The notes under the pieces: generated by a model
Seen by the model: only the letters and a program-made list of their open reading frames with translations
Told to the model about the DNA's origin: nothing
The model's database searches: none
Translations under genes and position numbers: made by a program
NCBI RefSeq assembly: GCF_041903755.1
Contig: NZ_JBBWVE010000013.1
Coordinates: 91,898 to 155,897 of the forward strand
DNA length: 64,000 nt
From: Thiocapsa roseilacustris
GTDB lineage: Bacteria > Pseudomonadota > Gammaproteobacteria > Chromatiales > Chromatiaceae
Reading direction: 5' to 3'
Shown: one piece after another, positions 34,184 through 44,500 of the stretch
How the letters are laid out: every line of letters starts with the position of its first letter
Numbering within the stretch: position 1 is the first letter of the stretch

Positions 34184-36859
34184 TCAGAATAGGTCGTCCA
34201 TCACTCGGGGCGCGGATCGGCGCACGGAAGTATCGGCCTTTCTCCTGGTCGGGCCCGCGATCCTGACCGGCTCGGGGCCGAGCAGGGCGTTGCTGAATTC
34301 CTCGTTCACCATCTCGAGGATACCGCTCTTGGCCTTGGTCTCGGTGCCACGGGTCGGGTCGACACGCACCTGTACCATGCCGGGTGGCGGGTCGAGCTGC
34401 GCGATCGGGAGATCCTCGAGTGCGGTGCCCATGAAATCGACCCACATCCCGAGCGCGGCGCGCCCGCCCTCCTCGCCGCGACCCAGCTTCTCGAAGTCGT
34501 CGAAGCCCATCCAGGCAATGGTGACGAAGTCGGCTTGATAGCCGGCAAACCAGGAGTCGCGCACGTCGTTCGTCGTGCCCGTCTTGCCGACGATGTCGTC
34601 GCGATTCAGTTTCTTGGCGCGTGTTCCCGTGCCGGTCTCGACCACCTCGCGCAACAACGAGTTGATCTGATAGGCGATCCGCGGATCGATTACCTGCGGC
34701 GCCGCCGCGCCGGCGTGTGTGCCCTGCACCCGTGCCGAGTCATCGCCGTAGCGGTACCAACAGTCCGAGCAGGATCGCGGTGCGCGCGACTCGAACAGGA
34801 TCTCCCCGTCGCCGCTCTCGATGCGTTGAATGAAATGGGGCGTCACATGGAAGCCGCCGTTGGCGAAAACGGCATAACCCTCGGCCAGTTTCATCGGCGA
34901 CATCTCGCCGGTTCCCAACGCCATGGACAGACCCAAGGGCATGGCATCCAGATCGAATCCGAATACCCGGATGTAGTTCTGAGCGTCCTCCAGACCGACG
35001 CTCTGCAGCAGGTTGATGGCGGCCAGGTTGCGCGAGAGCGCCAGGGCGAGCCGCATCCGGATCGGCCCCATCTCTTTGCGATCGGAGTTGCGAGGGTTCC
35101 AATCCTGCGTGCCGGTCAGCTTCACCGCCTCGTCCTTGATCAGACTCGCCGGGGTCCAGCCCTCGTGAAGCGCCGCAGCGAAGACGAAGGGCTTGAAGCT
35201 CGAGCCCGGCTGACGGCGCATGTCGACCGCCCGGTTGAACTTGCTCGCGTTGAACGAATAACCCCCGACCAAGGCGCGCACCGCGCCGTCCTGCGGCGCG
35301 ATCGAGACCAAGGCGCCCGCGACACTCGGCATCTGCCCGAGCTCCCAAGACACCTCACCGCCATGTCCTTGCCCGTCATGCACTTCCCCGTCATGTTGGA
35401 GTCGAACAAGATCGCCGACCGCGAGGACATCTGTCACCCGTCTCGGTCGGGGGCCACGCCAGTTCGCGTTGCGAAACTCCTGTGCCCAGATGACCTGTTT
35501 GAGGCCCAGCTCGACACGACGCCCGGAGCCGATATAGATCTCCGCCTCGCCGGTGGAGGCGCGCGTCACTAACCCTGGCGTCAGGTCCGGGATCGTCGTG
35601 ACGGTCTCGAGATAGGCGTCCATGTCTGCATCCGTAGCCCCGTCGAGGTCGATCTTGGCCTCGGCGCCGCGATAGCCGTGGCGTCGGTCGTAATCGCGCA
35701 GCGCCCGGCGCACCGCCGCCTGCGCGGCGCGCTGCAACCGCGCATCGACCGTGGTGGTCACCCGAAAGCCTTGGCTGAGGGCTTCCTCGCCGTAATGCTC
35801 GACAACGGTCTGGCGCGCCATCTCCGCGACGTAACCAGCATCGAGATCCGGCTGACGGCGATGCAGTCGCGCCATATCGGGAGTCAAGACCGCAATCTCA
35901 TACTCCTCCCGGTCGATCTGACCGAGCTCGAGCATGCGCGAGAGGATGTAGTTGCGTCGCTCGAGCGCTCGCTCGGGATCGGTGACGGGGTTGTTGCTGG
36001 ACGGCGCCTTGGGAATGCCCGCCAACATCGCCGCCTCGGCGGGGGTGAGCTCATCGAGCTCTTTGTCATAATAGAGCGCGGCCGCAGCCGAGATGCCGTA
36101 GGCGCGGTTACCGAAAAAGATCTGATTCAGATAGAGATCGAGGATCTGATCCTTCGTCAGTGTCCGTTCGACCTGCAGCGTGAGCAAGACCTCGGCGAGC
36201 TTACGCTGGAAGGTCTTCTCCGAGCTGAGCAGGAAGTTGCGGGTCACCTGCATGGTGATGGTGCTTCCGCCCTGGGCCTTGGTGCCGGTAGAGGCGAAGC
36301 TCAGCAGGGCGCGGCCGATGCCGATCGCATCGACCCCGCCGTGCTCGAAGAAGCGGGCATCCTCGGTCGCGAGAAAGGCGTTCACCACCAGTGGCGGGAT
36401 GTCTTCGTAGGCGACCGGACGGCGGCGTTCAATGCCGAACTCGGCGATCAGACCGCCGTCGCTGCTGAAGACCCGCAGCGGCTCTTCGAACTTGACCTGA
36501 CGCAGACTCTCCACACTCGGAAGCTCAGGGGCATGGACCGACACGAAGACACCCGCCCCGAGCAGACCCAATGCAAGCAGTTGCAGGGGCGCGCCCAAGA
36601 CGCCGAGAAATCCGAAAAACCAACCGAAAACGGAGCGACTGCGCCGTGACGCACCCCGATTGCTGCGATGCTTGGTAAGCGCGACGCGTGCCGAGGACCT
36701 TCCGGCCGTCGAACGCGGACGGGGTGGATCCGAGCGCGCGCCAGGCTCCAAGCCGGAATCGGAATCAGTGCCGGAGCCGGATCCAAAACCGGAACGAACC
36801 CTTTCGCGCTCCGTTGTGCGGATCCCGGGCTGCACAACACCCCCGCCGGATCCCGGCAT
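34184..36859 (-). CDS. mrcA: penicillin-binding protein 1A (bifunctional peptidoglycan synthase)
   Basis: Class A PBP. The glycosyltransferase domain has the catalytic Glu in ATEDARFFEHGGVD and QGGSTITMQVTRNF; the transpeptidase domain has RQPGSSFKPFVFAAAL (SxxK), LSRNLA (SxN) and GKTGTTND (KTG). A membrane helix (PLQLLALGLLGAGVFVSV) follows an Arg/Ser/Pro-rich cytosolic tail that is longer than usual. The start is uncertain: the ATG at 36859 is used here; an in-frame TTG at 36937 would add 26 residues. The stop lies just outside repeat copy I. Confidence 0.93.
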   Translation of the reverse strand: MPGSGGGVVQPGIRTTERERVRSGFGSGSGTDSDSGLEPGARSDPPRPRSTAGRSSARVALTKHRSNRGASRRSRSVFGWFFGFLGVLGAPLQLLALGLLGAGVFVSVHAPELPSVESLRQVKFEEPLRVFSSDGGLIAEFGIERRRPVAYEDIPPLVVNAFLATEDARFFEHGGVDAIGIGRALLSFASTGTKAQGGSTITMQVTRNFLLSSEKTFQRKLAEVLLTLQVERTLTKDQILDLYLNQIFFGNRAYGISAAAALYYDKELDELTPAEAAMLAGIPKAPSSNNPVTDPERALERRNYILSRMLELGQIDREEYEIAVLTPDMARLHRRQPDLDAGYVAEMARQTVVEHYGEEALSQGFRVTTTVDARLQRAAQAAVRRALRDYDRRHGYRGAEAKIDLDGATDADMDAYLETVTTIPDLTPGLVTRASTGEAEIYIGSGRRVELGLKQVIWAQEFRNANWRGPRPRRVTDVLAVGDLVRLQHDGEVHDGQGHGGEVSWELGQMPSVAGALVSIAPQDGAVRALVGGYSFNASKFNRAVDMRRQPGSSFKPFVFAAALHEGWTPASLIKDEAVKLTGTQDWNPRNSDRKEMGPIRMRLALALSRNLAAINLLQSVGLEDAQNYIRVFGFDLDAMPLGLSMALGTGEMSPMKLAEGYAVFANGGFHVTPHFIQRIESGDGEILFESRAPRSCSDCWYRYGDDSARVQGTHAGAAAPQVIDPRIAYQINSLLREVVETGTGTRAKKLNRDDIVGKTGTTNDVRDSWFAGYQADFVTIAWMGFDDFEKLGRGEEGGRAALGMWVDFMGTALEDLPIAQLDPPPGMVQVRVDPTRGTETKAKSGILEMVNEEFSNALLGPEPVRIAGPTRRKADTSVRRSAPRVMDDLF

Positions 36860-36937
36860 CGAGCTATCGGACTTTCGGATCAATTGCCCCTCCGCCCGCT
36901 TCGCCCGATCGACGTGGAGGTCTCCCGGGAGCAGCAA

Positions 36938-37308
36938 GTCTCTTCGTCATTTTAGTCGGAAGCGATTGTACACTAGGGCACTCTGAGCCGGCCGCGCTCG
37001 ATCGGGCGTTGCACCCGATCCGCTCATCAGGCCGTCGTCGGCGAGTCCGACGGCGTCGGGGCGTTCCAACAGGGGAAAGATGGCCTCGATATTTAGACCG
37101 GCCACCCAAAACCTACAAGGGCTTGTGACACCTGCTCCGCGGTGTCACGCATGCCCCTTGGCGCTCTGCGCCAGATGGGTGCCGCTATGGCCGCAGTGAC
37201 GAACAAGGCAGGAGTAGAGCTTGTGATGCGCGAACTGGATTCGACCCACCGCGATGTCCATCCGAGCCGGGGACCGACTCGGCACTGTCGGGACAAACCG
37301 CGTCGCTC
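36938..37308. other. 371-bp divergent intergenic region
   Basis: Between PBP1A and the RND adaptor, which diverge, so promoters for both must lie here or nearby. The one clear structure is the hairpin at 37117-37159. No convincing gene is seen, although short frames are open on both strands. Confidence 0.5.
37117..37159. promoter_or_regulatory. strong inverted repeat upstream of the RND operon
   Basis: GTGACACC (37125-37132) and GGTGTCAC (37141-37148) form a perfect 8-bp arm pair around TGCTCCGC, extended by outer AAGGGC/GCCCCTT arms. It lies about 150 bases before the adaptor gene. It could be an operator, a terminator or a repeat; the absence of a T run argues against a simple terminator. 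Confidence 0.45.
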
Positions 37309-38334
37309 ATGAGGTTTCTTCGACTCAGCGCGTCCGTGGTCTTTCTATTGATCGTCGCGCTCAAGGGTGTCGTCGCCGCCGATATCTCCGAGCCGACCCT
37401 GGTCGCCGCAGTCCCTGCAATGCGCGAGATCGCACTCGTGGGATTTACCCGCGCCCTCGCCGAGGCTCCCTTGGTGGCGGAGTCGGACGGACGGGTCCAA
37501 GCGCTCTTCGCCGATGTCGGCGACCGGATCGACGACAGCGGTCGCTTCGCTCAACTGGACACCACGTTCCTGCTGCTCGATCTCGAGGAGATCGGCGTCC
37601 AAGAGGAACGTCTGCGCTCGCAGATCGACTACGATCAACGCGAGGTCACGCGATTTCGGGAGCTCGTACGCCAGAACAGCGCTTCGGCCTCCCAACTGGA
37701 GACGCTCGAGCAGTCCCTGCGCGACAACAGCCACGCCTTGAGGGCATTGGATGTCAAACGGCGCATGCTCCAAGAGCGGCTCACGCGCGCAACCATCTCG
37801 GCCCCCGTCGGCTGGTTGGTCACCGCCCGCAATGTCGAGCTCGGACAATGGGTGCGCGCCGGCGAAACGGTCGGGCGTGCAGCGGATTTCTCGACCCTTT
37901 TGGTCCCCTTCGCCCTGACCCCGGAGCAGTTCGTTGCCCTTGAGCAGACTCGCTCCGATCTCGCCCTAGAAGTCATGGACTTAGGAAACACGACCGACCC
38001 TGCGATCCGGGCGCGTATCCACCGCGTCAACCCCGGGTTCGACCCGGAGACCCGCAAGATCGCCGTGGAGCTGGCCCTAACCGATACGGTCGAACCCGCT
38101 CGCGGCGGACTGCGCGTGCGCTTACGCTTGCGCCTGCCCGAGGCCACGGGGGCCGTCAGTCTCCCGCCTTCCGCGATCGACTCCAGCTACGAGGAATCCT
38201 GGATCATTCGCGAGAGCGGGGAGCGGGTTTCGGCGCTGCCGCTCGGACCCGACGCGCTGAATCCGAATCTTATCCGGGTCACTGCCCCCGGGCTCAAGCC
38301 CGGCGATCGGGTTCGCACGGTCGGGAGTCGCTGA
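37309..38334 (+). CDS. RND efflux periplasmic adaptor subunit (HlyD/MFP family)
   Basis: 341 residues: signal peptide MRFLRLSASVVFLLIVALKG, a lipoyl half (VAESDGRVQALFADVGDRID), a coiled-coil hairpin (LEEIGVQEERLRSQIDYDQR, then LVRQNSASASQLETLEQSL), a second lipoyl half (ATISAPVGWLVTARNVELGQ) and a beta-barrel. It links the inner-membrane pump to an outer-membrane channel. Three bases separate its stop from the pump gene. No TolC-like gene is nearby, so the channel must be encoded elsewhere. Confidence 0.9.
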   Translation: MRFLRLSASVVFLLIVALKGVVAADISEPTLVAAVPAMREIALVGFTRALAEAPLVAESDGRVQALFADVGDRIDDSGRFAQLDTTFLLLDLEEIGVQEERLRSQIDYDQREVTRFRELVRQNSASASQLETLEQSLRDNSHALRALDVKRRMLQERLTRATISAPVGWLVTARNVELGQWVRAGETVGRAADFSTLLVPFALTPEQFVALEQTRSDLALEVMDLGNTTDPAIRARIHRVNPGFDPETRKIAVELALTDTVEPARGGLRVRLRLRLPEATGAVSLPPSAIDSSYEESWIIRESGERVSALPLGPDALNPNLIRVTAPGLKPGDRVRTVGSR

Positions 38335-38337
38335 CCC

Positions 38338-41300
38338 GTGCGCGCTTTGGTTCGCTTCACCCTCCGCCAGCGGGTGCTCTTCAACCTGCTGTTCGTCTTC
38401 ATGATCGTCGCGGGCATCTTCGCGCTCGATGCCCTGCCGACCGAGCGTTATCCCGAGGTCAACTTCGGCAAGGTCATCATCACCACGATCTATCCGGGCG
38501 CCTCCCCACGCGATGTCGAAGCCCTGGTGACACGCGAGATCGAGCTGGCGCTCGACGGCCTGGAGCACGTCGAGCTCATCCGCGCAAACTCGGTGCGCGA
38601 GCGCTCGACCCTGGTCGTGAAGTTTCGCGACGACACCGATTACGGCGCACTCTACGACGAGCTTCGCTTTCGCGTGCTCAGCATCCTAGAGCGTCTTCCC
38701 GAAGGCGTCGACCCGCCGCGCTTCGACCTGATCCGCACCTCGTTTTGGCTCCCGGTCGTCGCGATCAACCTCGTCGGCGATCGCTCCAACCGCGCCCTGT
38801 CCTTGATCGCGAAAGAATTGCAGATCCGCATGGCCCAGATCCACGGGGTCACCGAGGTGAAGCTCGACGGGGAGCAGCGACGCGAGTTCCACATCTTTCT
38901 CGATCCCTGGAAGCTCAAGTCGCATGGCGTGAGCCTGGATCAGGTTGCAGTGGCATTACAGGACGCCAACGTCACCCTCCCGGCCGGCGATTTCAGCGAC
39001 GGCACCGGCGAGTACATGGTGCGTGTGGACGAGCGCTTCCGCACGCGCGATCAAGTCGTCGGCACCGTGGTACGCCGCGATGCCGACGGCTCCTTCGTCA
39101 CCGTCGACGACCTGATCTCGGACGCCGGTCTCGGCTATCGCACCCCGAACATCATCACCTCCGCCGACGGCAAGGACGGTGTCGCACTGCGGCTGCTCAA
39201 GGCCGAGGACGGCAATGCGATGGAGATCTACGCCGCGGCCGAGGCGATCCTCGAGGAGGTCGCGCCCCTTCTCGAGCAGGAAGGGATCGAGGTGGTCCTC
39301 ACGCTGGACTCGACAACCTACATCAAGGAATCAATCCAGACCCTCGGCTGGAACATGCTCGTCGGGGTCCTGCTGGTCAGCCTGATCCTCTGGTACTTCA
39401 TGGGGATACGCAACGCCGGCCTGGTCACCGTCGGGATTCCCTTCTCCTTCATGGTCACCGCGTTGATGATGCAGATGACCGGCAACTCGCTCAACGAGTT
39501 CACCCTCTTCAGCTTCGTGCTGGTCTCCGGGATCATCGTCGACGACGCCATCGTCGTGGTGGAGAACATCTACCGGCATGTCCAAGACGGCGAGCCGATC
39601 GAGCAGGCGATCGTGGAGGGCACCGCGGAGGTCGCCTGGCCGGTGATCTCCGCGACCGCCACGACGGTCGCGGCCTTCCTGCCGATGCTCATCATGACCG
39701 GCTCGACGGGCGAGTTCTTCGCGCTCATCCCCAAAGCGGTGAGCTTTGCCATCGTCGCTTCGCTGTTCGAGTGTTTATTGATCCTGCCCCTGCACTACCT
39801 TGATTTCGGTCCGCGCCCCAAGGCGAACGCGACTGGCCAAGGTGCGGTTCAGGGCGAGCGTGAGAACCGCTTGATGCGGCTTCTCCGGGACATGACCGAG
39901 CGGCTGATCCGGGTCACCATGCGCTTTCGGGTGCTGAGCCTCTCGGTGGTGCTCGTCGCCTTCCTGACGGCCATCGCTGTCCTCGGCGTCTCGATCGCCG
40001 GCATTGCGCCCTTGGTGCGCATCCAGTTCTTCCCGGACGACTATTCCACCTACTATGCCTTTGTCGAAGGCGCGCCCGAGACGCCGATCGAGCAGACTCA
40101 CGAACGCGTGAAGGCGGTCGCTCGCTTCATCATGGCCGACGGCCCCGGCTACGCACGCTCCGCTGCGGGCTTTGCCGGCTTCACCGTCAGCGAGGACTAC
40201 GAGGACGAGCTGGGCCGACATCTGGGCACGGTCATGGTCGCGCTGCCGAGCAAGGCCGATCAAGCCTTCGACGACCCGCTGGACCACCTCGACAGGATCC
40301 GCGAGCGTCTCATCGAGCAGTTCGCCGAGCCCGGAGTCCGGATCCGCGTCCGCGCCGAGAAAGACGGCCCGCCCACAGGAAAGGACATCAACATCCAGAT
40401 CGCCGGATCGAACGAAGCGGCCGTGCGGGGCCTGAGTGCGGATCTATTGCAGCGGCTGCGCGAGCATCCCGAATTCGGTCCGAATCTGCTCGATCTTCAG
40501 GACGATCGCGGCATCCCCTCGCGCGTCTTTCGGCTTGCCGTCGACGAATCGCGAGCCCGCGAGCTCGGTCTCACCGCGGGCGATGCCGCACGCATGGCCG
40601 CGTCGGTCCTCGACGGGCGCTACATCGGCAAGTACCGTCTGAGCGACGAAGAGGTCGACCTCAAGCTCCGCGTCGACCCCGCCTATCTGGACGCACCCGA
40701 GGCCGCGCTCGATATCCCGGTCATCGAGCACCCCTCCGGTCCGGTGCTGCTGCGCGACATCGTCCAGCCCATCGCCGAGGTCCAGCCCGGCGAGCTCAAA
40801 CGCTATCAACGCCAACGCAGCCTGACCGTCACGGCCAATATTCGCTCCGGCGCCCAAATCTCCTCCGCCCAAGTCATCGCCTGGGTGCGTGCTCAGTATC
40901 CGGAGCTGCGCGGGCTCTACCCCGGGGCCACGCTGATCTTCGGCGGCGAGTTCGAGGAAACTCAGCGCTCCTTCGACAGTCTCGCGCGAGCCTTCGGCCT
41001 CGCCGTACTGCTGATCTACCTCATCCTCGCAACCCAGTTCAAGTCATACGTCCAGCCGCTGATCATCCTCTCTGCAGTCATGTTCTCGATCATCGGGATC
41101 GTCTTCGGCAAAGTCGTCACCCAGTCACTCTTCACCATCAACAGCTTCATCGCCGTCGTCGGCGTCACCGGCGTGGTCGTCAACGACTCGCTCGTCTTGC
41201 TCGACTTCATCAACCGACGCTATCGAGACGGACTGAGCCGCCATGAGGCCATCCGCGAAGGCGTGCGCCTGCGCCTGCGCCCCATCGTCCTCACCACCCT

Positions 41301-41517
41301 CACCACCACCTTGGGACTCATGCCGATGGCCATCGGCATCCCCAGCTACTCCGTCATCTGGGGCTCGATGGCCTCGACCTTCGTCACCGGCCTCGCCACC
41401 GCAACCTTCCTGACACTCTTCATCGTCCCGGTGGCGTGGGATCTTTTGACAGAATGGGAAGAAAAACGGACAGGCAAACGCAAACACCGCGCCCCATCCA
41501 GAAAACCAATGTCATAG
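38338..41517 (+). CDS. RND efflux permease (hydrophobe/amphiphile type)
   Basis: 1059-residue proton-driven pump with twelve membrane helices in two repeats. Helix 4 shows the paired aspartates (LVSGIIVDDAIVVVENIYRH) and the second repeat shows VTGVVVNDSLVLLDFINRRY and RLRPIVLTTLTTTLGLMPMA. Large periplasmic loops follow helices 1 and 7. The start is GTG at 38338. The family often annotated by this sequence type is the AcrB-like MMPL/RND group; substrate cannot be told. The TAG stop (41515-41517) is the first TAG of a palindromic repeat. Confidence 0.92.
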   Translation: MRALVRFTLRQRVLFNLLFVFMIVAGIFALDALPTERYPEVNFGKVIITTIYPGASPRDVEALVTREIELALDGLEHVELIRANSVRERSTLVVKFRDDTDYGALYDELRFRVLSILERLPEGVDPPRFDLIRTSFWLPVVAINLVGDRSNRALSLIAKELQIRMAQIHGVTEVKLDGEQRREFHIFLDPWKLKSHGVSLDQVAVALQDANVTLPAGDFSDGTGEYMVRVDERFRTRDQVVGTVVRRDADGSFVTVDDLISDAGLGYRTPNIITSADGKDGVALRLLKAEDGNAMEIYAAAEAILEEVAPLLEQEGIEVVLTLDSTTYIKESIQTLGWNMLVGVLLVSLILWYFMGIRNAGLVTVGIPFSFMVTALMMQMTGNSLNEFTLFSFVLVSGIIVDDAIVVVENIYRHVQDGEPIEQAIVEGTAEVAWPVISATATTVAAFLPMLIMTGSTGEFFALIPKAVSFAIVASLFECLLILPLHYLDFGPRPKANATGQGAVQGERENRLMRLLRDMTERLIRVTMRFRVLSLSVVLVAFLTAIAVLGVSIAGIAPLVRIQFFPDDYSTYYAFVEGAPETPIEQTHERVKAVARFIMADGPGYARSAAGFAGFTVSEDYEDELGRHLGTVMVALPSKADQAFDDPLDHLDRIRERLIEQFAEPGVRIRVRAEKDGPPTGKDINIQIAGSNEAAVRGLSADLLQRLREHPEFGPNLLDLQDDRGIPSRVFRLAVDESRARELGLTAGDAARMAASVLDGRYIGKYRLSDEEVDLKLRVDPAYLDAPEAALDIPVIEHPSGPVLLRDIVQPIAEVQPGELKRYQRQRSLTVTANIRSGAQISSAQVIAWVRAQYPELRGLYPGATLIFGGEFEETQRSFDSLARAFGLAVLLIYLILATQFKSYVQPLIILSAVMFSIIGIVFGKVVTQSLFTINSFIAVVGVTGVVVNDSLVLLDFINRRYRDGLSRHEAIREGVRLRLRPIVLTTLTTTLGLMPMAIGIPSYSVIWGSMASTFVTGLATATFLTLFIVPVAWDLLTEWEEKRTGKRKHRAPSRKPMS

Positions 41518-41547
41518 GATGGGTAGAGCGGAGCGAAACTCATCCTA
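41515..41547. repeat. TAGGATGGGTAGAGCG palindromic repeat
   Basis: TAGGATGGGTAGAGCG, then GAGCGAAACTCATCCTA: an imperfect palindrome of the well-known intergenic type with a GAGCGNAGCGAAAC core. It begins with the TAG stop of the RND pump gene and lies between it and the convergent pilY1. Confidence 0.75.
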
Positions 41548-41568
41548 CTTTTCTCCATTTTGGTGAGT

Positions 41569-44500
41569 TTAGCGATCGACGTCGCTGCTCCAGTAGTATC
41601 GATAAGTCGGGTGTTTGCCAACGGGCTTGATTTCCTGGGGAGTGATGGGTGTCCCCGTCGAGCCGTCGCGCGGCGGCGCACCGATGACGACCGTTCTCGG
41701 TTTGCCCTCGACCGGCACGACCGCGATGACGGGCGAGGGTGGCATGCCGCCGCCCGTAAGGGTCGTCGATCTCCGACCGCCACAGGTTTTATCGATGTCT
41801 CCAATGGCACCCGAGCCATTGAACAGATTGACCCAATAACCCGCGGCGACGCCGATCGGACGCGAGCAGATGTCGACGGACGTGCCGCCCGGGCGTGAGG
41901 TGCTGAAGGTCGCCATCCCCGCGACGATCAAGGCATGGGTGACGGTCTGCTCGCCACGGTCGGGGAGACCCATGAACCAGCCGCGCTTCGTGCTGGATGG
42001 CGTGATTCCCAGATCGGTACAGGCGTTGTTCACCGTATAGTCGAACATGGTGCTGGTGCTGTCCAGGTCGAATGGATAGACACTCGCGTCCTCGCCAGGT
42101 TTGTCGAGAAAGACATAGAAGCGATCCTCGATGTCGCTCGCGTAGGGGTAATCCGTCTCCAAGGGCTGCTCGCGATTGCCCGATCCGAGCGCGAGATAGA
42201 CGAAATCGACAGTTTCCGGACGATAGGGCATGACCGCCGGGCCATAGAGGAATTTTCGACCCCCACCCTGGGTGCGTGCGATTCTCTGGATCGTCCAAGC
42301 CTCGGGCGAGCCGTCACTCAGGTCGATACGATATAGGTTCCCACCCGTATCGGCGGCATAGGCGAGATCGATGCGACCATCGTAATCGAGATCGGCCAGA
42401 CTGACGTCGCCCGCCACGGCGCGATCCGTCGCGAAGCTCTTGAGGATATTTCCGTTCGCGGCATCGAAGACATAGACGGCGCGACCCTTGGACGATCCAC
42501 AGCTCGGCGAGGCGTTTTCCGCATCCTCGCAAGGGTCATAACCACCGCCCATCACGACGACCGGGATCTTCGCATCCGCGTCGGAGGCATCTCGGAGATA
42601 GCCTGCATTCGGGATCGACCAGGTCTGGCCGAGACCGCTCGCGCCCGAGGTGCATCCGGTGTCATCGTCCGTATTTGGACAACCCTGATACCACATCAAC
42701 GATGGTGCGTCTGGGTTGGTCACATCGAAGGCATAGACCATCCGACCGCCGCGGCGCATGGTCGGATAGATCCAAGCCAAACTCAATCTGTTGTCGTCGC
42801 CATAGCGGATGATCTGTCCGATCGAGCCATCGAAGAAATAATCCTTGGGCGCGAGTGGACTGTCGTCGGCCGCCGTCTGATTCGGATAGGCGACCTTGGG
42901 CGAATTGGCCTCGAGTCTCGCAAGCTTGTCGAAATGCTCGGGGGCGATGAAGGCCCAGCGTTCATTGCCCGTCGCGGCATCGACAGCCCTCAAGGTGCCA
43001 TCGTTCGCACCGTAGAAGACCGTGACACCCGTGCTCCCGCCATAATTGACCGGGAGTGGTCGCGAATGCACGACATCGCCGTGAATGCTCGGCCTTGCCG
43101 CCGCCTCATCCTCTGCGAAACCGAGTGTGTAGCTTACGAGATCGGCCTCTAGATCGCTACTGGTCGTAGAAAAGGGTGTCAGGGTCGTGCCCGACGTGGT
43201 TCTGGTCTCGACGTTCCGATCGGCGACATTCGCACGCAGTCGCTGTCCAGCAGCGCCTTTCTCGACGAAGGGTCCATCGGGTGTGTCTGAGTAGGGTTGA
43301 GTGACAGTCCGGCAGAGACTCTTGGGATCGGGCACGACACCCTTGCCGCTCCAATAATCCTCGGAGTTGGTCGTCCAGAAGCTGGTTGCGCATTCCGCGA
43401 CGAAACCGGTCTGGGTGTTGATCGCACGCTGTTCGTCCTTGTCGGCGAGATCCAGCACGCCATCGAAATACTTCAACTGATACCGCTTGAGGTTGCCGAA
43501 CCAGCGGGGTAATGCGTCCGGCTCGGGCCGGAACATGCCTATGAAGACTTGATTCTCGTTCTGGGCGCGATTGGTCGCGCTGATGGGCAGGGATGCCGAG
43601 GCGAAGGTCGAGTTGACCGAGATGATCTCGGCGATGATGGTGTCGAGCGCGACCTCGAGCTCGTCCTGGCTGCGTGCGGCAAAGTAGGCGCCACCGCCGA
43701 CCCGAGCGGCGCTCATCATCAATGAGGTATGATCCTCATTCTGCTGTTTGTTGAAAACATCGATCGTATAGGTGATCACGCGCGAGCGCGGGTCGGAGGC
43801 CGCTGCACCTGGGATCTGGACGCCATGGGTATAAAGGAACTTGGACCAGTCATCCAGGTTCCAGGCCGCGCCCAGGGTCAGGTTGTATTGACCGGTTGGG
43901 ACCAGCTCGATCTTCTCGATGGTGCCGTCGATCCAGTATCGAGAACCACTCGTGCAGGTCTCGGTCTTCTTCTTGTCGCAGGTGCAGCTCGTGTAGCCTT
44001 CGTTCGCGCAGTTTTTGTTACACTCCGTCTCGTTCTTGTAACAAGCCTCGCTGAATCCACTGAATGCCTCGCTGGTCTTGTTCTCCACGAAGAGTGGCAG
44101 CGGGAGCGGCGTTCCAGCACTTTGACCCGCGAGCTTATCGTTCGTGCCACCGACGGACGTGACGAGGCTCGCGAGCGCGCTCGAATTACTCGAATCATCG
44201 GTCGTCGGTCCATTGCTCTGAGGATTGGTGACGAAGACGAGATAGGTGTCGCTACAGACATTGGCCGCGGTCAAGGGTGAGCTGAAGCGCGAGTAGTTGG
44301 TCTGATAGCCCGCTGTATCCGCGAGGGTGCTTGGTGTGCCGTTGCCCGACAAGAGTGAGTCGGCGCCCGCGAGATAGTTATAGACATCATGCATGAGATG
44401 ACCATACTTGGGATTCGCGGGACGCTTTTCGTCTGGTGTTTCGATATTGACTGCGATCGATTCGAGACGCGCGCCCAAACTCGCTTGATTGGTGCTATCG

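Noticed and set aside
37143..37310. A small gene upstream of the RND adaptor starting MPLGALRQMGAAMAAVTN
   Set aside because: No ribosome site and no recognisable family; it overlaps the palindrome.
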